Assembly (NCBI RefSeq): GCF_022347785.1
Contig: NZ_JAKRGA010000008.1
Location: 26,581 to 90,580 of the forward strand
Length of the DNA: 64,000 nucleotides
Reading direction: 5' to 3'
From: Psychrobium sp. MM17-31
Lineage (GTDB): Bacteria > Pseudomonadota > Gammaproteobacteria > Enterobacterales > Psychrobiaceae
A program made the translations under genes and the position numbers. Within the stretch, counting starts at the first letter, position 1; each line of letters begins with the position of its first letter. Of this stretch, positions 36,068-44,125 are shown piece by piece. Under the pieces are notes generated by a model that saw only the letters and a list, made by a program, of their open reading frames with translations, was not told where the DNA came from and made no database searches.

Positions 36068-36109
36068 AATAAGAAACAGTGCCTACAAATAAAAACACTG
36101 TTTCTTATT
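36068..36109 (-). terminator. Strong intrinsic terminator after rpiA
   Basis: A perfect 14-bp stem (AATAAGAAACAGTG / CACTGTTTCTTATT) with a 14-base loop ends in TTTTT on the minus strand, about 40 bases past the rpiA stop. Confidence 0.88.
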
Positions 36110-36139
36110 CGGGGAATATTGGCTCTTGTCCCCGTTTTT
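36110..36139 (+). terminator. Second hairpin, with a plus-strand T-tract
   Basis: CGGGGA and TCCCCG flank a 13-base loop and are followed by TTTTT on the plus strand. It directly adjoins the rpiA terminator. No plus-strand gene upstream is known to need it; the pair may be a REP-like palindromic unit. Confidence 0.5.
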
Positions 36140-36149
36140 ATAACTTAGA

Positions 36150-36806
36150 CTATTTTACTTTTTTTACGCCATTAGGTGTTGCGAGTAATAATTCGTCAGC
36201 AGCGCGATGGGCGAAGAAACCGTTAGTTACTACACCAACAATGGCATTGATTTGGGTTTCAAGCTCTCGGGCATCCTCTTGTGAGAAGTTATATACGTCT
36301 AAAATGATATTACCGTTGTCAGTGACGACGCCTTCGCGATACACAGGATCGCCGCCAAGTTTTACAAGTTGACGGGCAACATAAGAGCGCGCCATAGGCA
36401 CAACTTCAACTGGCAATGGGAATTGACCTAGTTCATCGACTAACTTTGACTCATCGGCAATACACACAAATTTGTCTGCAACGGCTGCAATGATTTTCTC
36501 ACGGGTAAGTGCTGCACCGCCGCCTTTGATCATCTGCATCTTTTGATTAATTTCATCAGCGCCATCAACGTAGACGCTAAGTTGGTCTACGGTATTTAAA
36601 TCAAATACTGGAATGCCGTATTCTTTTAAACGGCGCGTTGATTCTTCAGAGCTAGAAACTGCGCCTTCGATATCACCTTTGATCGAGCCAAGTGCATCGA
36701 TAAAATGATTGACTGTTGAGCCTGTACCAACACCAACAATAGTGTCTTTTTCAATGTATTCTAAAGCTGCCCAACCAGCTGCTTTTTTCATTTCATCTTG
36801 ATTCAT
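36150..36806 (-). CDS. rpiA: RpiA, ribose-5-phosphate isomerase A
   Basis: A 218-residue enzyme of the non-oxidative pentose phosphate pathway, converting ribose-5-phosphate and ribulose-5-phosphate. Family motifs are complete: VGVGTGSTV (phosphate loop), [16 protein letters not shown] (catalytic Asp), [12 protein letters not shown] (catalytic Glu and Lys) and DNGNIILDV. The length matches E. coli (219). A Shine-Dalgarno-like GGAAA precedes the start. A MITE-like element lies 41 bases upstream of the start, so its native promoter may be displaced or replaced. Confidence 0.96.
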   Translation of the reverse strand: MNQDEMKKAAGWAALEYIEKDTIVGVGTGSTVNHFIDALGSIKGDIEGAVSSSEESTRRLKEYGIPVFDLNTVDQLSVYVDGADEINQKMQMIKGGGAALTREKIIAAVADKFVCIADESKLVDELGQFPLPVEVVPMARSYVARQLVKLGGDPVYREGVVTDNGNIILDVYNFSQEDARELETQINAIVGVVTNGFFAHRAADELLLATPNGVKKVK

Positions 36807-36846
36807 GAGTAGTTTCCAAAGGAGCGAATAAAATTGGCGCTATTGT

Positions 36847-37113
36847 ATACCCAAGCCACCTCAAGATGCTAGTCATCAGCAAGTCGAGAAGCGTGCCAAG
36901 AGCAAGGCATAAGATACGCGGTTAGGTTGTTCCTAATAAGTAGCTTATAACGCCGCTATTGGTCGCTTATCGCCTTGCCCTACGGGAGGCTGGGTAGAAA
37001 GCGATTACTGCGTTATGATTTCTAATCAGGGAATGACCATTAATTAAAAATCATGCCTTGTACTCGCATCCTACCCAGCCTCTGAAACCTGCATCTTGAA
37101 GTAGCTTGGGTAT
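36847..37113. mobile_element. 267-bp MITE-like element with 23-bp terminal inverted repeats
   Basis: The ends begin ATACCCAAGC and finish GCTTGGGTAT; across 23 bases they agree at 21, sharing CAAGATGC at the inner side. TA flanks both CCCAAGC ends, consistent with a TA target duplication. A long internal inverted repeat (GAGGCTGGGTAG near 36986 and CTACCCAGCCTC near 37072) gives strong folding. It has no coding capacity. Very similar ends are common in Vibrio and Shewanella relatives, from memory. It fills most of the 330-base rpiA upstream gap. Confidence 0.75.
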
Positions 37114-37136
37114 CACTTCCTACTCATGAGTTAGCA

Positions 37137-37364
37137 CTATTTTCTTCGGCATTTCGCCACAAAATCGTCCATTTTTTTGGCGCTTTTAGTCAGCATTTTT
37201 TGGGCAACTTTTACCCAGCGACGAGCCCAGTCATATTCAAGGGCCAATATGGCTAAAGCAATGGGGAGGATCAACACGGTGCCAGGCAGAAGAATGAAGA
37301 TTAAGCCAAACGCCAATAGGCCGCCGCCAACTAGCGTGATGAGTGTTTTACGTAAAGAATTCAT
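37137..37364 (-). CDS. PGPGW-type small transmembrane protein
   Basis: A 75-residue protein with one long hydrophobic region or two close helices (about residues 8-40), matching the PGPGW transmembrane family: LPGTVLILPIALAILALEYDWARRW aligns with the family's PGPGW...LA.E..WAR pattern, seen here in pieces. A basic C-terminal tail follows. The start at 37364 has AAGG six bases upstream and is preferred to the ATG at 37385, which has none. Function unknown; it may be a small envelope protein. Confidence 0.75.
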   Translation of the reverse strand: MNSLRKTLITLVGGGLLAFGLIFILLPGTVLILPIALAILALEYDWARRWVKVAQKMLTKSAKKMDDFVAKCRRK

Positions 37365-37534
37365 AGTTGCCTTTTGATTATTCAACGATCATTAACTGCG
37401 AATAGCAATGTTAAGGCCAAAACTGTAACTGTTTGTATTTTAATTGAAAATTAACTTGAAAGTGAAAAGCAATAGGCGTTGTAATCACTTATTGGTAAAA
37501 TCCGCCATCGTGTGTAAAACAGGATTAGCTAACT

Positions 37535-37822
37535 ATGTCGACGAGTGATAATTGGTTTGTTTATTTGCTGCGTTGTAATGATCAATCATTGTATTGTGGC
37601 GTCACCACGGATCTCGAGCGACGAGTTAAGGAACATAACGAGTCCTCTAAAGGAGCTAAATATACTAGAGTGCGCCGTCCCGTATCTCTCGCCTTTAGCC
37701 AAACAGTGATGAGTCGCAGTGAAGCTTGTCAGCTGGAAGCGAAAATTAAAAAGCTCTCTAAAGTCAACAAAGAGCGTTTGGTAAAAGGGACTTATGCGAT
37801 TGAATTCTCTGTTGAATCTTGA
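37535..37822 (+). CDS. GIY-YIG nuclease family protein (YhbQ-like)
   Basis: A 95-residue single-domain protein of the UPF0213/YhbQ group. The GIY-YIG-type strands appear as WFVYLLRC and LYCGVTTDLERRVKEHN, and the conserved Arg and Glu residues of the fold are present (DLERR, SEACQLEAKIKKL). E. coli YhbQ is reported to cleave DNA weakly. Its 3' end overlaps the convergent acyltransferase gene by 31 bases. Function in the cell is unclear. Confidence 0.85.
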   Translation: MSTSDNWFVYLLRCNDQSLYCGVTTDLERRVKEHNESSKGAKYTRVRRPVSLAFSQTVMSRSEACQLEAKIKKLSKVNKERLVKGTYAIEFSVES

Positions 37823-38532
37823 GCAGCGCTAATTTTCGTTTGTGCTAGCGCGGTAAGTTCTTTAAGGGATAAGTTTTGGTGTTGCTCTAGGGTAATTGGC
37901 GGTAGCACTTCAACTTTTAAGTGTTGATGACCTTTAAAGTGCAAACTGTTTTTAGGCACAGCCTTATCTGTGCCTGTTAATACGATAGGCACGATATCCA
38001 CGTTAGCGTCCTGTGCGATTTTAAATGCGCCAGTCTTAAAAGGTTTTAAGTGACCGTCTTGAGCACGCGAGCCTTCCGGAAAGATAAATACTGGACTACC
38101 ATTTTCTAGATGCTTTAGTGATTGCTTCATCATGGCTTTAATCGAGCTTAAACCGCCGCGTTTAATTGCGACATATTTATTGAGATACATAGTCCAGCCG
38201 ATAAAAGGAATTTTAAAGTTCTCAATTTTCGAAACCCACTTAAAATGGGTAAATAGACGAGATGCCACTAATACGTCGATAGTAGAGAGGTGGTTAGAAA
38301 TAAACACCACAGGTTTGTCTTTGGGTAAATGCTGTTTACCTGTGATTTCCAGTGACCAGAATGGGTTGGTCCAGAAGTACAAGGATCCCCAAAAGTGACT
38401 AAAGAAGTTAAGAACAATGAGACGGCGATCAAACGGCGTGGTTATCAGTCTAATAATGACGGCGATAGGGAATAGAATAATAGAAATTAATACGACCCAT
38501 ATCAAATACAGACAAGACAACAAATAACTCAC
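37792..38532 (-). CDS. 1-acyl-sn-glycerol-3-phosphate acyltransferase (PlsC family)
   Basis: A 246-residue membrane acyltransferase. An N-terminal helix (about residues 3-30) precedes the catalytic HxxxxD motif in ISNHLSTIDVL, and the substrate-binding FPEGSRAQDG motif is intact. Family enzymes acylate lysophosphatidic acid to phosphatidic acid. Similar proteins include PlsC and YihG-type paralogues; which of them this is cannot be settled here. The 3' end overlaps the convergent GIY-YIG gene by 31 bases. Confidence 0.87.
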   Translation of the reverse strand: MSYLLSCLYLIWVVLISIILFPIAVIIRLITTPFDRRLIVLNFFSHFWGSLYFWTNPFWSLEITGKQHLPKDKPVVFISNHLSTIDVLVASRLFTHFKWVSKIENFKIPFIGWTMYLNKYVAIKRGGLSSIKAMMKQSLKHLENGSPVFIFPEGSRAQDGHLKPFKTGAFKIAQDANVDIVPIVLTGTDKAVPKNSLHFKGHQHLKVEVLPPITLEQHQNLSLKELTALAQTKISAAQDSTENSIA

Positions 38533-38655
38533 ATTCTTTCCTTAACCGCTAAAAATTGGCCGCAGTATAACGCTAACATTTCAGAAATCTAGGCAATTTT
38601 TTGATCTACCACTAACTGCATTGCTGGTTGGAGGTGTATCATTGGCCAAATTCAT

Positions 38656-38679
38656 AATTAACCTGCGCTCAGGTTAATT
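38656..38679. promoter_or_regulatory. 10-bp palindrome upstream of the copper chaperone gene
   Basis: AATTAACCTG and CAGGTTAATT flank the spacer CGCT, ending 27 bases before the ATG of the PCuAC gene. It looks like an operator for a dimeric regulator. It does not match the CueR box as I know it. Confidence 0.5.
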
Positions 38680-38705
38680 AGTCTAATAAATAGATAAGGA
38701 ATAAT

Positions 38706-39212
38706 ATGTTGGGATTTAAAAAGGTCGCCAAGTTAGCCGCACTTGGTATTAATTTGGTGCTATTGTCATCAGCTGCTAATGCTCACGACCACAAGACTGA
38801 ACACGCCAGCGAGCAAGTACAACATCAACTTGAATTTAGTAATGCATGGGCACGAGCGCTACCGCCGGTTGTTCCTAATGGCGCTGCTTATTTTACTTTT
38901 ACCAATCACAGCAAGTCGGCTGTCGTGGTGACTGGTGTCGAAAGTGATATTGCAAAACACAGCATGTTGCACGAAAGCTATTTCGATGACGGTAAGGTAG
39001 CAATGCGTCATATCGATGAAATAAAGGTTGAATCACATCAATCGCTTATTTTTAAGCCCGGTGGCTATCATGTGATGCTTATGGGATTAAAGAAACCGTT
39101 GGCAAAAGGGACTGAGTTTTCATTGACCCTAACATTGAAAAATGGCGAAACACTGACGACAAAAGTGATGGTTAAAGACGCACCTGCCATGAAGGGACAT
39201 GCTCACCATTAA
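38706..39212 (+). CDS. PCuAC-family periplasmic copper chaperone
   Basis: A 168-residue periplasmic protein with an N-terminal signal peptide (cleavage likely after ANA, near residue 26). A His-rich segment (HDHKTEH) follows, then the cupredoxin-like PCuAC domain, which contains the metal-binding Met/His ligands in KHSMLHESYF and GGYHVMLMGLK. Such proteins carry Cu(I) to the CuA or CuB site of cytochrome oxidase. The C-terminus (MKGHAHH) is also His/Met-rich. It is a single gene with a palindrome upstream. Copper binding is inferred from the motif. Confidence 0.88.
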   Translation: MLGFKKVAKLAALGINLVLLSSAANAHDHKTEHASEQVQHQLEFSNAWARALPPVVPNGAAYFTFTNHSKSAVVVTGVESDIAKHSMLHESYFDDGKVAMRHIDEIKVESHQSLIFKPGGYHVMLMGLKKPLAKGTEFSLTLTLKNGETLTTKVMVKDAPAMKGHAHH

Positions 39213-39283
39213 AACTAAGCACTTAATGGATAGCGGATAAAATGATAAAGTAGCGTCACTTTTATTGGGGAACTGACCTGTTC

Positions 39284-40411
39284 GTGAATAGTGACGCTTT
39301 TTATCAACAACTCGCACAAGACATTAAGCAATGGGCCGTTGAGCTCGGCTTTGCCGATGTCGGTATTTGCGATACTGATTTGGCTCATCACGAAGCCAAG
39401 TTTATGCAGTGGCTAGAAAACGGCTATCACGGCGAAATGGATTATATGGCCCGCCATGGATTGATGCGCGCCAGACCTCATGAATTACTCCCTGGTACTT
39501 TACGCGTTATCAGCGTGCGTTTGGATTATCTGCCACCAGAAGCGCTTATCGTTTCAACCTTAAAAGATTCCCACAACGGCTATATTAGTCGCTATGCCAC
39601 GGGGCGCGATTATCACAAGATGATGCGCAACCGTCTTAAGAAGCTTCAGCAAAAAATTGAGACTCAAGTGAGCGATTTAGTTGCTCGTCCGTTCGTTGAT
39701 TCTGCGCCGATCATGGAGCGTCAATTAGCTGAGAAAGCGGGCGTTGGCTGGGTTGGTAAGAATTCGTTAATTCTCAATGAAAAAGCAGGCTCATTTTTCT
39801 TTTTGGGGGAGCTGTTAGTAAACATCCCGCTGCCAGTCTCCGAGCCCGTTGAAGAGCAATGCGATAAATGCGTCGCCTGTATAACCATTTGCCCCACACA
39901 AGCCATTGTTGAGCCCTATGTGGTGGATGGTAGTCGTTGTATTTCATATTTAACGATTGAAAAATTTGGTGCGATCCCCGAAGAGTTTCGTGAAGCCATT
40001 GGCAATCGTATTTATGGCTGTGATGATTGTCAGTTAATTTGCCCGTGGAATAAGATGGCGCAGGCCAGTGATGAAGACGATTTTAAACCGCGCAAAGATA
40101 TTCATTCGCCAGAATTATTGTCGTTGTTTGCGTGGACTGAGGATGAATTTTTAAAGCGCTTAGAAGGTTCGCCAATCCGCCGTATTGGCCATGAGCGCTG
40201 GCTGAGAAATATTGCAATTGCCTTAGGTAACGCAAAATATGATGCAGCAATCATTTCGGCGCTTAGTGATAAAAAGCAGCATGCAAGTGATATGGTGAAC
40301 GAACATATCGATTGGGCAATTGCCAAGCAACAGAGTAAACAGCCAGTCGTGAATCGCAAAACACAGCGGTTATTAAAAGCGGTTGAGCGCGGTATGCCAG
40401 CCCATTGTTAA
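39284..40411 (+). CDS. queG: QueG, epoxyqueuosine reductase
   Basis: The last enzyme of queuosine synthesis, reducing epoxyqueuosine to queuosine on tRNA using cobalamin. Features of the 375-residue protein: YHGEMDYMARH near the N-terminus, the family motif RPFVDSAPIMER, and two [4Fe-4S] cluster motifs (CDKCVACITICP and CDDCQLICP). A C-terminal HEAT-like region follows. The start is GTG at 39284; it is the only initiator that gives the family N-terminus (compare E. coli QueG). It stands alone on the plus strand between the copper chaperone and the importer. Confidence 0.95.
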   Translation: MNSDAFYQQLAQDIKQWAVELGFADVGICDTDLAHHEAKFMQWLENGYHGEMDYMARHGLMRARPHELLPGTLRVISVRLDYLPPEALIVSTLKDSHNGYISRYATGRDYHKMMRNRLKKLQQKIETQVSDLVARPFVDSAPIMERQLAEKAGVGWVGKNSLILNEKAGSFFFLGELLVNIPLPVSEPVEEQCDKCVACITICPTQAIVEPYVVDGSRCISYLTIEKFGAIPEEFREAIGNRIYGCDDCQLICPWNKMAQASDEDDFKPRKDIHSPELLSLFAWTEDEFLKRLEGSPIRRIGHERWLRNIAIALGNAKYDAAIISALSDKKQHASDMVNEHIDWAIAKQQSKQPVVNRKTQRLLKAVERGMPAHC

Positions 40412-40424
40412 CAATGAGAGATGA

Positions 40425-41468
40425 GTGAAGGAATTTATTTTGCGAATTGAGTCTGTAATCCACTTAGTACTGCTGATACTTTGTTGCGGTGCAGTGGAGC
40501 TTGCTGATGCTAAAGCGCCTGAAAAGGCCAAAGTCACAATTGGCAGTGCGGTAGTTTACGATCGCTCCAGTAAATATGATCATTCGTTTAACCAAGCTGC
40601 CTATGAAAACGGTGTTTTACCTTTGCGGGAACAGGGCTACACCATCAAGGAAGTAGAACCTGCAAACCACGTACAAACCCAATTAGGTGTGATGAAACTT
40701 GCTAGGCGTGGTTACAACCCAATAGTCGGCGTGGGATATGCGGTTTCACCTGCCATCGAGCGTGCGGCAAAGGCTTTTCCCGATACGTCATTTGTAATTA
40801 TCGATAGTGTAATTCATTTACCCAATGTCCGTTCAGTGACTTTTCAAGAAGAGCAAGGGGCATATTTGGCGGGAGTACTCGCTGCATTAAAGACGAAAAA
40901 AAATCACATAGGATTTGTCGGCGGTATGGATATTCCGCTGATCCGAAAGTTTAGTTGTGGTTATGCCCTCGGTGCTAAAACGATTAAACCTGATATTCGA
41001 ATTACTCGCCATTATGTAGGTTCAACCTCTCACGCGTGGGATGATCCAAGTAAAGGCATTGAAATCGCGCGTCATCAATATGAACAAGGTGCTGATGTGA
41101 TTTTTGCAGCCGCAGGTGGCTCGGGGCTAGGCGTGTATCAAGCGGCTAATGATCATAATTTTTATGCGATAGCTGTAGATTCAAACCAGAATCATTTATA
41201 TCCGGGCGCAGTATTAAGTTCGATGGTTAAATCTGTTGGTAAAGTCGTGTGGCAAAGTATTGTCGATTTTAACACTGGCCAATGGCAAGCAGGCCATCAA
41301 CAGCTAGGGTTGGCGGGCGATTGGGTTGGTTTGACGCGTGATAAATACAACGGTGATGTGTTTTCACTGCAGTTAGCAAGCGCTGTAAATGAGCACAAGC
41401 GTGCATTACTCCAGCAACAAGATCCCAGAAAAACCATAGTTTCTCTTTGCGCTCAGGAGATTAACTAA
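40425..41468 (+). CDS. BMP/PnrA-family ABC transporter substrate-binding protein
   Basis: A periplasmic binding protein of the basic-membrane-protein (Bmp/PnrA) family, whose best-known members bind purine nucleosides. It has a signal peptide (hydrophobic about residues 10-25, cleavage likely after ADA), and family segments DHSFNQAAYENG, VGYAVSPAIERAA, SVTFQEEQGAYLAGVLAAL and VIFAAAGGSGLGVYQAA. There is no clear lipobox, so it is probably soluble. The GTG at 40425 was kept; the TTG at 40440 has a better Shine-Dalgarno (AAGGA) and is a real alternative. It is the first gene of a four-gene importer operon. Confidence 0.88.
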   Translation: MKEFILRIESVIHLVLLILCCGAVELADAKAPEKAKVTIGSAVVYDRSSKYDHSFNQAAYENGVLPLREQGYTIKEVEPANHVQTQLGVMKLARRGYNPIVGVGYAVSPAIERAAKAFPDTSFVIIDSVIHLPNVRSVTFQEEQGAYLAGVLAALKTKKNHIGFVGGMDIPLIRKFSCGYALGAKTIKPDIRITRHYVGSTSHAWDDPSKGIEIARHQYEQGADVIFAAAGGSGLGVYQAANDHNFYAIAVDSNQNHLYPGAVLSSMVKSVGKVVWQSIVDFNTGQWQAGHQQLGLAGDWVGLTRDKYNGDVFSLQLASAVNEHKRALLQQQDPRKTIVSLCAQEIN

Positions 41469-43015
41469 TGTTATCGCCTGCGTTAGAACTAATGCACATC
41501 ACTAAGTATTATCACGATATGAAGGCGCTTGATGATGTTTGTTTGCGCATTGCGCCAGGATCTATTCACGGTGTGATCGGCGAAAACGGCGCCGGTAAGT
41601 CAACCTTACTAAAAATTGCTTATGGCTTGTTAAAACCCGAACGAGGGGAAGTATTTGTCGATGGTGTCAAAGTGGTTATCGACAATCCACAACACGCTAT
41701 CGATAGTGGTATTGGCATGCTCCACCAAACAACGAGTTGGTTAGAGCAGCGCTCGATTATTGAAAATATTTTACTTGGCGAGCAACAGGGCTTTTTTATG
41801 TCTGCCCAAAAAGCCAAAGCACGACGAGAATTAGAGCAACTTTGCCGCGAGTTCGGCTTTAGTTTTGATTTGGATATGCAAATATCAAAACTTGATTACA
41901 GTCAACGTCAGCTCGTTGATGTATTGCGTTCTTTGTATCGCGGTGCCAAGGTGCTAATTCTAGACGAGCCAATGGCACTGTTATCGCCTGTGCAATCTAA
42001 TCATTTATTAAAGCTGCTAAATCTGTTGAAAATGCAGGGCATTTCGATATTGATTGTCGCTCACAAACTCTCCGTTTTGCATGCTATCTGCGATGTGATT
42101 TCGGTGATGGGCAATGGCAAGTTATTGTGTGATGTGAACCCTAAAGAAATCACCTTAGGGCATTTAAGTAAGTTGATGGTGGGACGTGAAATCACGCTGC
42201 CGCATCCAAATAGCAGTATTAGTGATGTTGAAACGCATTTACGCCTAAAAGTATCGAATTTGGCCATTAAACCTAAATCGAGGTTTGGCAGTGCGCGCCA
42301 AGGGTTTAGTTTGTCTAATATCGACATGGAAATTCACAGTCATGAAATTGTCGCGCTAACAGGATTGCCCAAAGCGGGACACGAAGAATTACTTGAGGTG
42401 TTAGCGGGAAGTGCTGGCTTTACCCACGGCAGAATTAGCATTAACGGTAAGCGGGTGAAATCGGAAAATCACTACAATTTAATGCAAGCTCGCGAGCTTA
42501 GCATTGCTTATGTACCAGACCCTCTAGCAGGCATTGGTGTGGTAAAGGACTTTCCGATGTATGAGAGTGCAATGCTCGGTTATCATCGTCAATCGTACGA
42601 TTGCGCTGCACATCAACACGAAAGTGACAATCGCGCCCAATGTCTCGATTTAATGAAGCAGTGGGATATTCGGCCTGCAAATCCGCGTTTGCGAACTGGG
42701 GCATTTTCCCTTGGCAATCAGCAAAAATTGGTATTGGCGCGTGAAGTATCTAAACATCCTGAACTCTTGTTGTTGGCGCACCCTAGTAATGGTTTAGATG
42801 TTGGTGCCATTGAAAGCGTTTATCAGCGGTTATTTAAACTTAGAGATAAAGGCGCGAGCATTATTTTCTGCTCTAACGATCTCGAGGAGATTATGAGTCT
42901 TTCCGATCGCGTTGTGTTGTTTGAACGAGGCCAAATCATTGGTCAATACTACACCCAGCAGCTCAATAAAAATGAACTTAGCTTAATGTTGGCCAACGAG
43001 GTGATGAGTGAATAA
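41468..43015 (+). CDS. Nucleoside-type ABC importer ATP-binding protein (double NBD)
   Basis: A 515-residue fused ATPase with two nucleotide-binding domains, in the style of YufO/NupO. The first has an intact Walker A (GENGAGKST) and Walker B (LILDEP) but a degenerate signature (LDYSQRQ). The second lacks Walker A (GLPKAGHEE) and Walker B (LLLLAHP) but has a usable signature (FSLGNQQ). So one composite ATP site is normal and one is dead, as is common in this family. The start overlaps the BMP gene stop (TAATG) and the end overlaps the first permease gene by 8 bases, so translation is coupled. Confidence 0.9.
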   Translation: MLSPALELMHITKYYHDMKALDDVCLRIAPGSIHGVIGENGAGKSTLLKIAYGLLKPERGEVFVDGVKVVIDNPQHAIDSGIGMLHQTTSWLEQRSIIENILLGEQQGFFMSAQKAKARRELEQLCREFGFSFDLDMQISKLDYSQRQLVDVLRSLYRGAKVLILDEPMALLSPVQSNHLLKLLNLLKMQGISILIVAHKLSVLHAICDVISVMGNGKLLCDVNPKEITLGHLSKLMVGREITLPHPNSSISDVETHLRLKVSNLAIKPKSRFGSARQGFSLSNIDMEIHSHEIVALTGLPKAGHEELLEVLAGSAGFTHGRISINGKRVKSENHYNLMQARELSIAYVPDPLAGIGVVKDFPMYESAMLGYHRQSYDCAAHQHESDNRAQCLDLMKQWDIRPANPRLRTGAFSLGNQQKLVLAREVSKHPELLLLAHPSNGLDVGAIESVYQRLFKLRDKGASIIFCSNDLEEIMSLSDRVVLFERGQIIGQYYTQQLNKNELSLMLANEVMSE

Positions 43016-44123
43016 CAAATCGGTTTCTTGGATAAATAGCACTGCTTTAACCCTTGCTAATATTGGCTTGGCATTGTTGGCGACAGTTATCGTGTTGTCA
43101 CTAACCGGTATTAACATTGGCGATGCTATTGCGCAGATTTATTACGGCGCCTTTGGCAGTCAAGAGGGGCGAGGATATACACTTTATTACGCGACCAATT
43201 TTATCTTTTCTGGCCTCGGCGTCGCCTTAGCTTGGCATGCAGGGTTGTTCAACATTGGCGGTGAAGGGCAGGCGACACTTGGCGGATTAGGAGTCGCTAT
43301 CATTTGTTTGCAATTAGATGGCTCGTCATTGTGGATGGTGATACCTGCGTCTATGCTCTTTTGCGCATTATTCGGGGCGTTATGGGCTTTTATTCCTGCG
43401 TGGCTTAACGCCTATCGCGGTTCGAATATCGTAATAACAACCATCATGTTTAACCTTATTGCGTCTTCATTACTCGTTTATCTATTGGCTAATGTGCTAA
43501 AAGCGCCTGGCCAAATGGCGGCGATAAGCGAAAGTATTTCAGCGAGTAGTGCGCTACCGAGCATGCAAAGTGTGATGGCTTTGTTTGGCGTTGAGATTGT
43601 GAATACGCCGCTGAATATCTCTTTTATTTGGGCGCTACTTTGCTGTATCGCTTTGTATTATTACCTTTGGCATACCAAGCTTGGCTACGAAACCCGAGTT
43701 GTCGGCAAGAGTGAACAGAGCGCTCACTTTGCTGGCATAAAGCCAGCATTTATTATCATTATTACTATGATGATTTCAGGTGCGTTAATTGGTTTTATAG
43801 GCCTTAATGAAGTGCAAGGTAACAACTTGGTACTAAACGTTGATTTTGTCGCCGGATTTGGCTTTGCGGGTATTGCTGTTGCGTTGATGGGGCGCAATAG
43901 TCCATTGGGCATTATTATCGCCAGCGTGTTGTTTGGGGCGTTGTATCAAGGGGGCTCAGAATTAGCGTTCAACGAAGAGCTGATCGGCAATAATATTATC
44001 TTCTTGATCCAAGGCTTAGTGGTGCTATTTTGTGGCGCGCTGCAGTGGATGTTAAAACCAACTATCGATTATTGGCTCAGACCTGCCGATGTTTCTAATC
44101 ACGAAAAACTACCGGTGCAATAA
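43008..44123 (+). CDS. Nucleoside-type ABC importer permease (YufP/BPD-like)
   Basis: A 371-residue inner-membrane permease with about eight to ten helices, of the branched-chain amino acid/ribose permease family. Family segments are AWHAGLFNIGGEGQATLGGL and YRGSNIVITTIMFNL. It starts with GTG inside the end of the ATPase gene and is two bases from the next permease. With its partner it forms the membrane channel of the importer. Confidence 0.9.
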   Translation: MNNKSVSWINSTALTLANIGLALLATVIVLSLTGINIGDAIAQIYYGAFGSQEGRGYTLYYATNFIFSGLGVALAWHAGLFNIGGEGQATLGGLGVAIICLQLDGSSLWMVIPASMLFCALFGALWAFIPAWLNAYRGSNIVITTIMFNLIASSLLVYLLANVLKAPGQMAAISESISASSALPSMQSVMALFGVEIVNTPLNISFIWALLCCIALYYYLWHTKLGYETRVVGKSEQSAHFAGIKPAFIIIITMMISGALIGFIGLNEVQGNNLVLNVDFVAGFGFAGIAVALMGRNSPLGIIIASVLFGALYQGGSELAFNEELIGNNIIFLIQGLVVLFCGALQWMLKPTIDYWLRPADVSNHEKLPVQ

Positions 44124-44125
44124 CA

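Noticed and set aside
35745..36149. 6S RNA (ssrS), often found near serA/rpiA or zapA in gammaproteobacteria
   Set aside because: No long duplex with the typical central bubble was seen, and zapA and fau, the usual neighbours, are absent.
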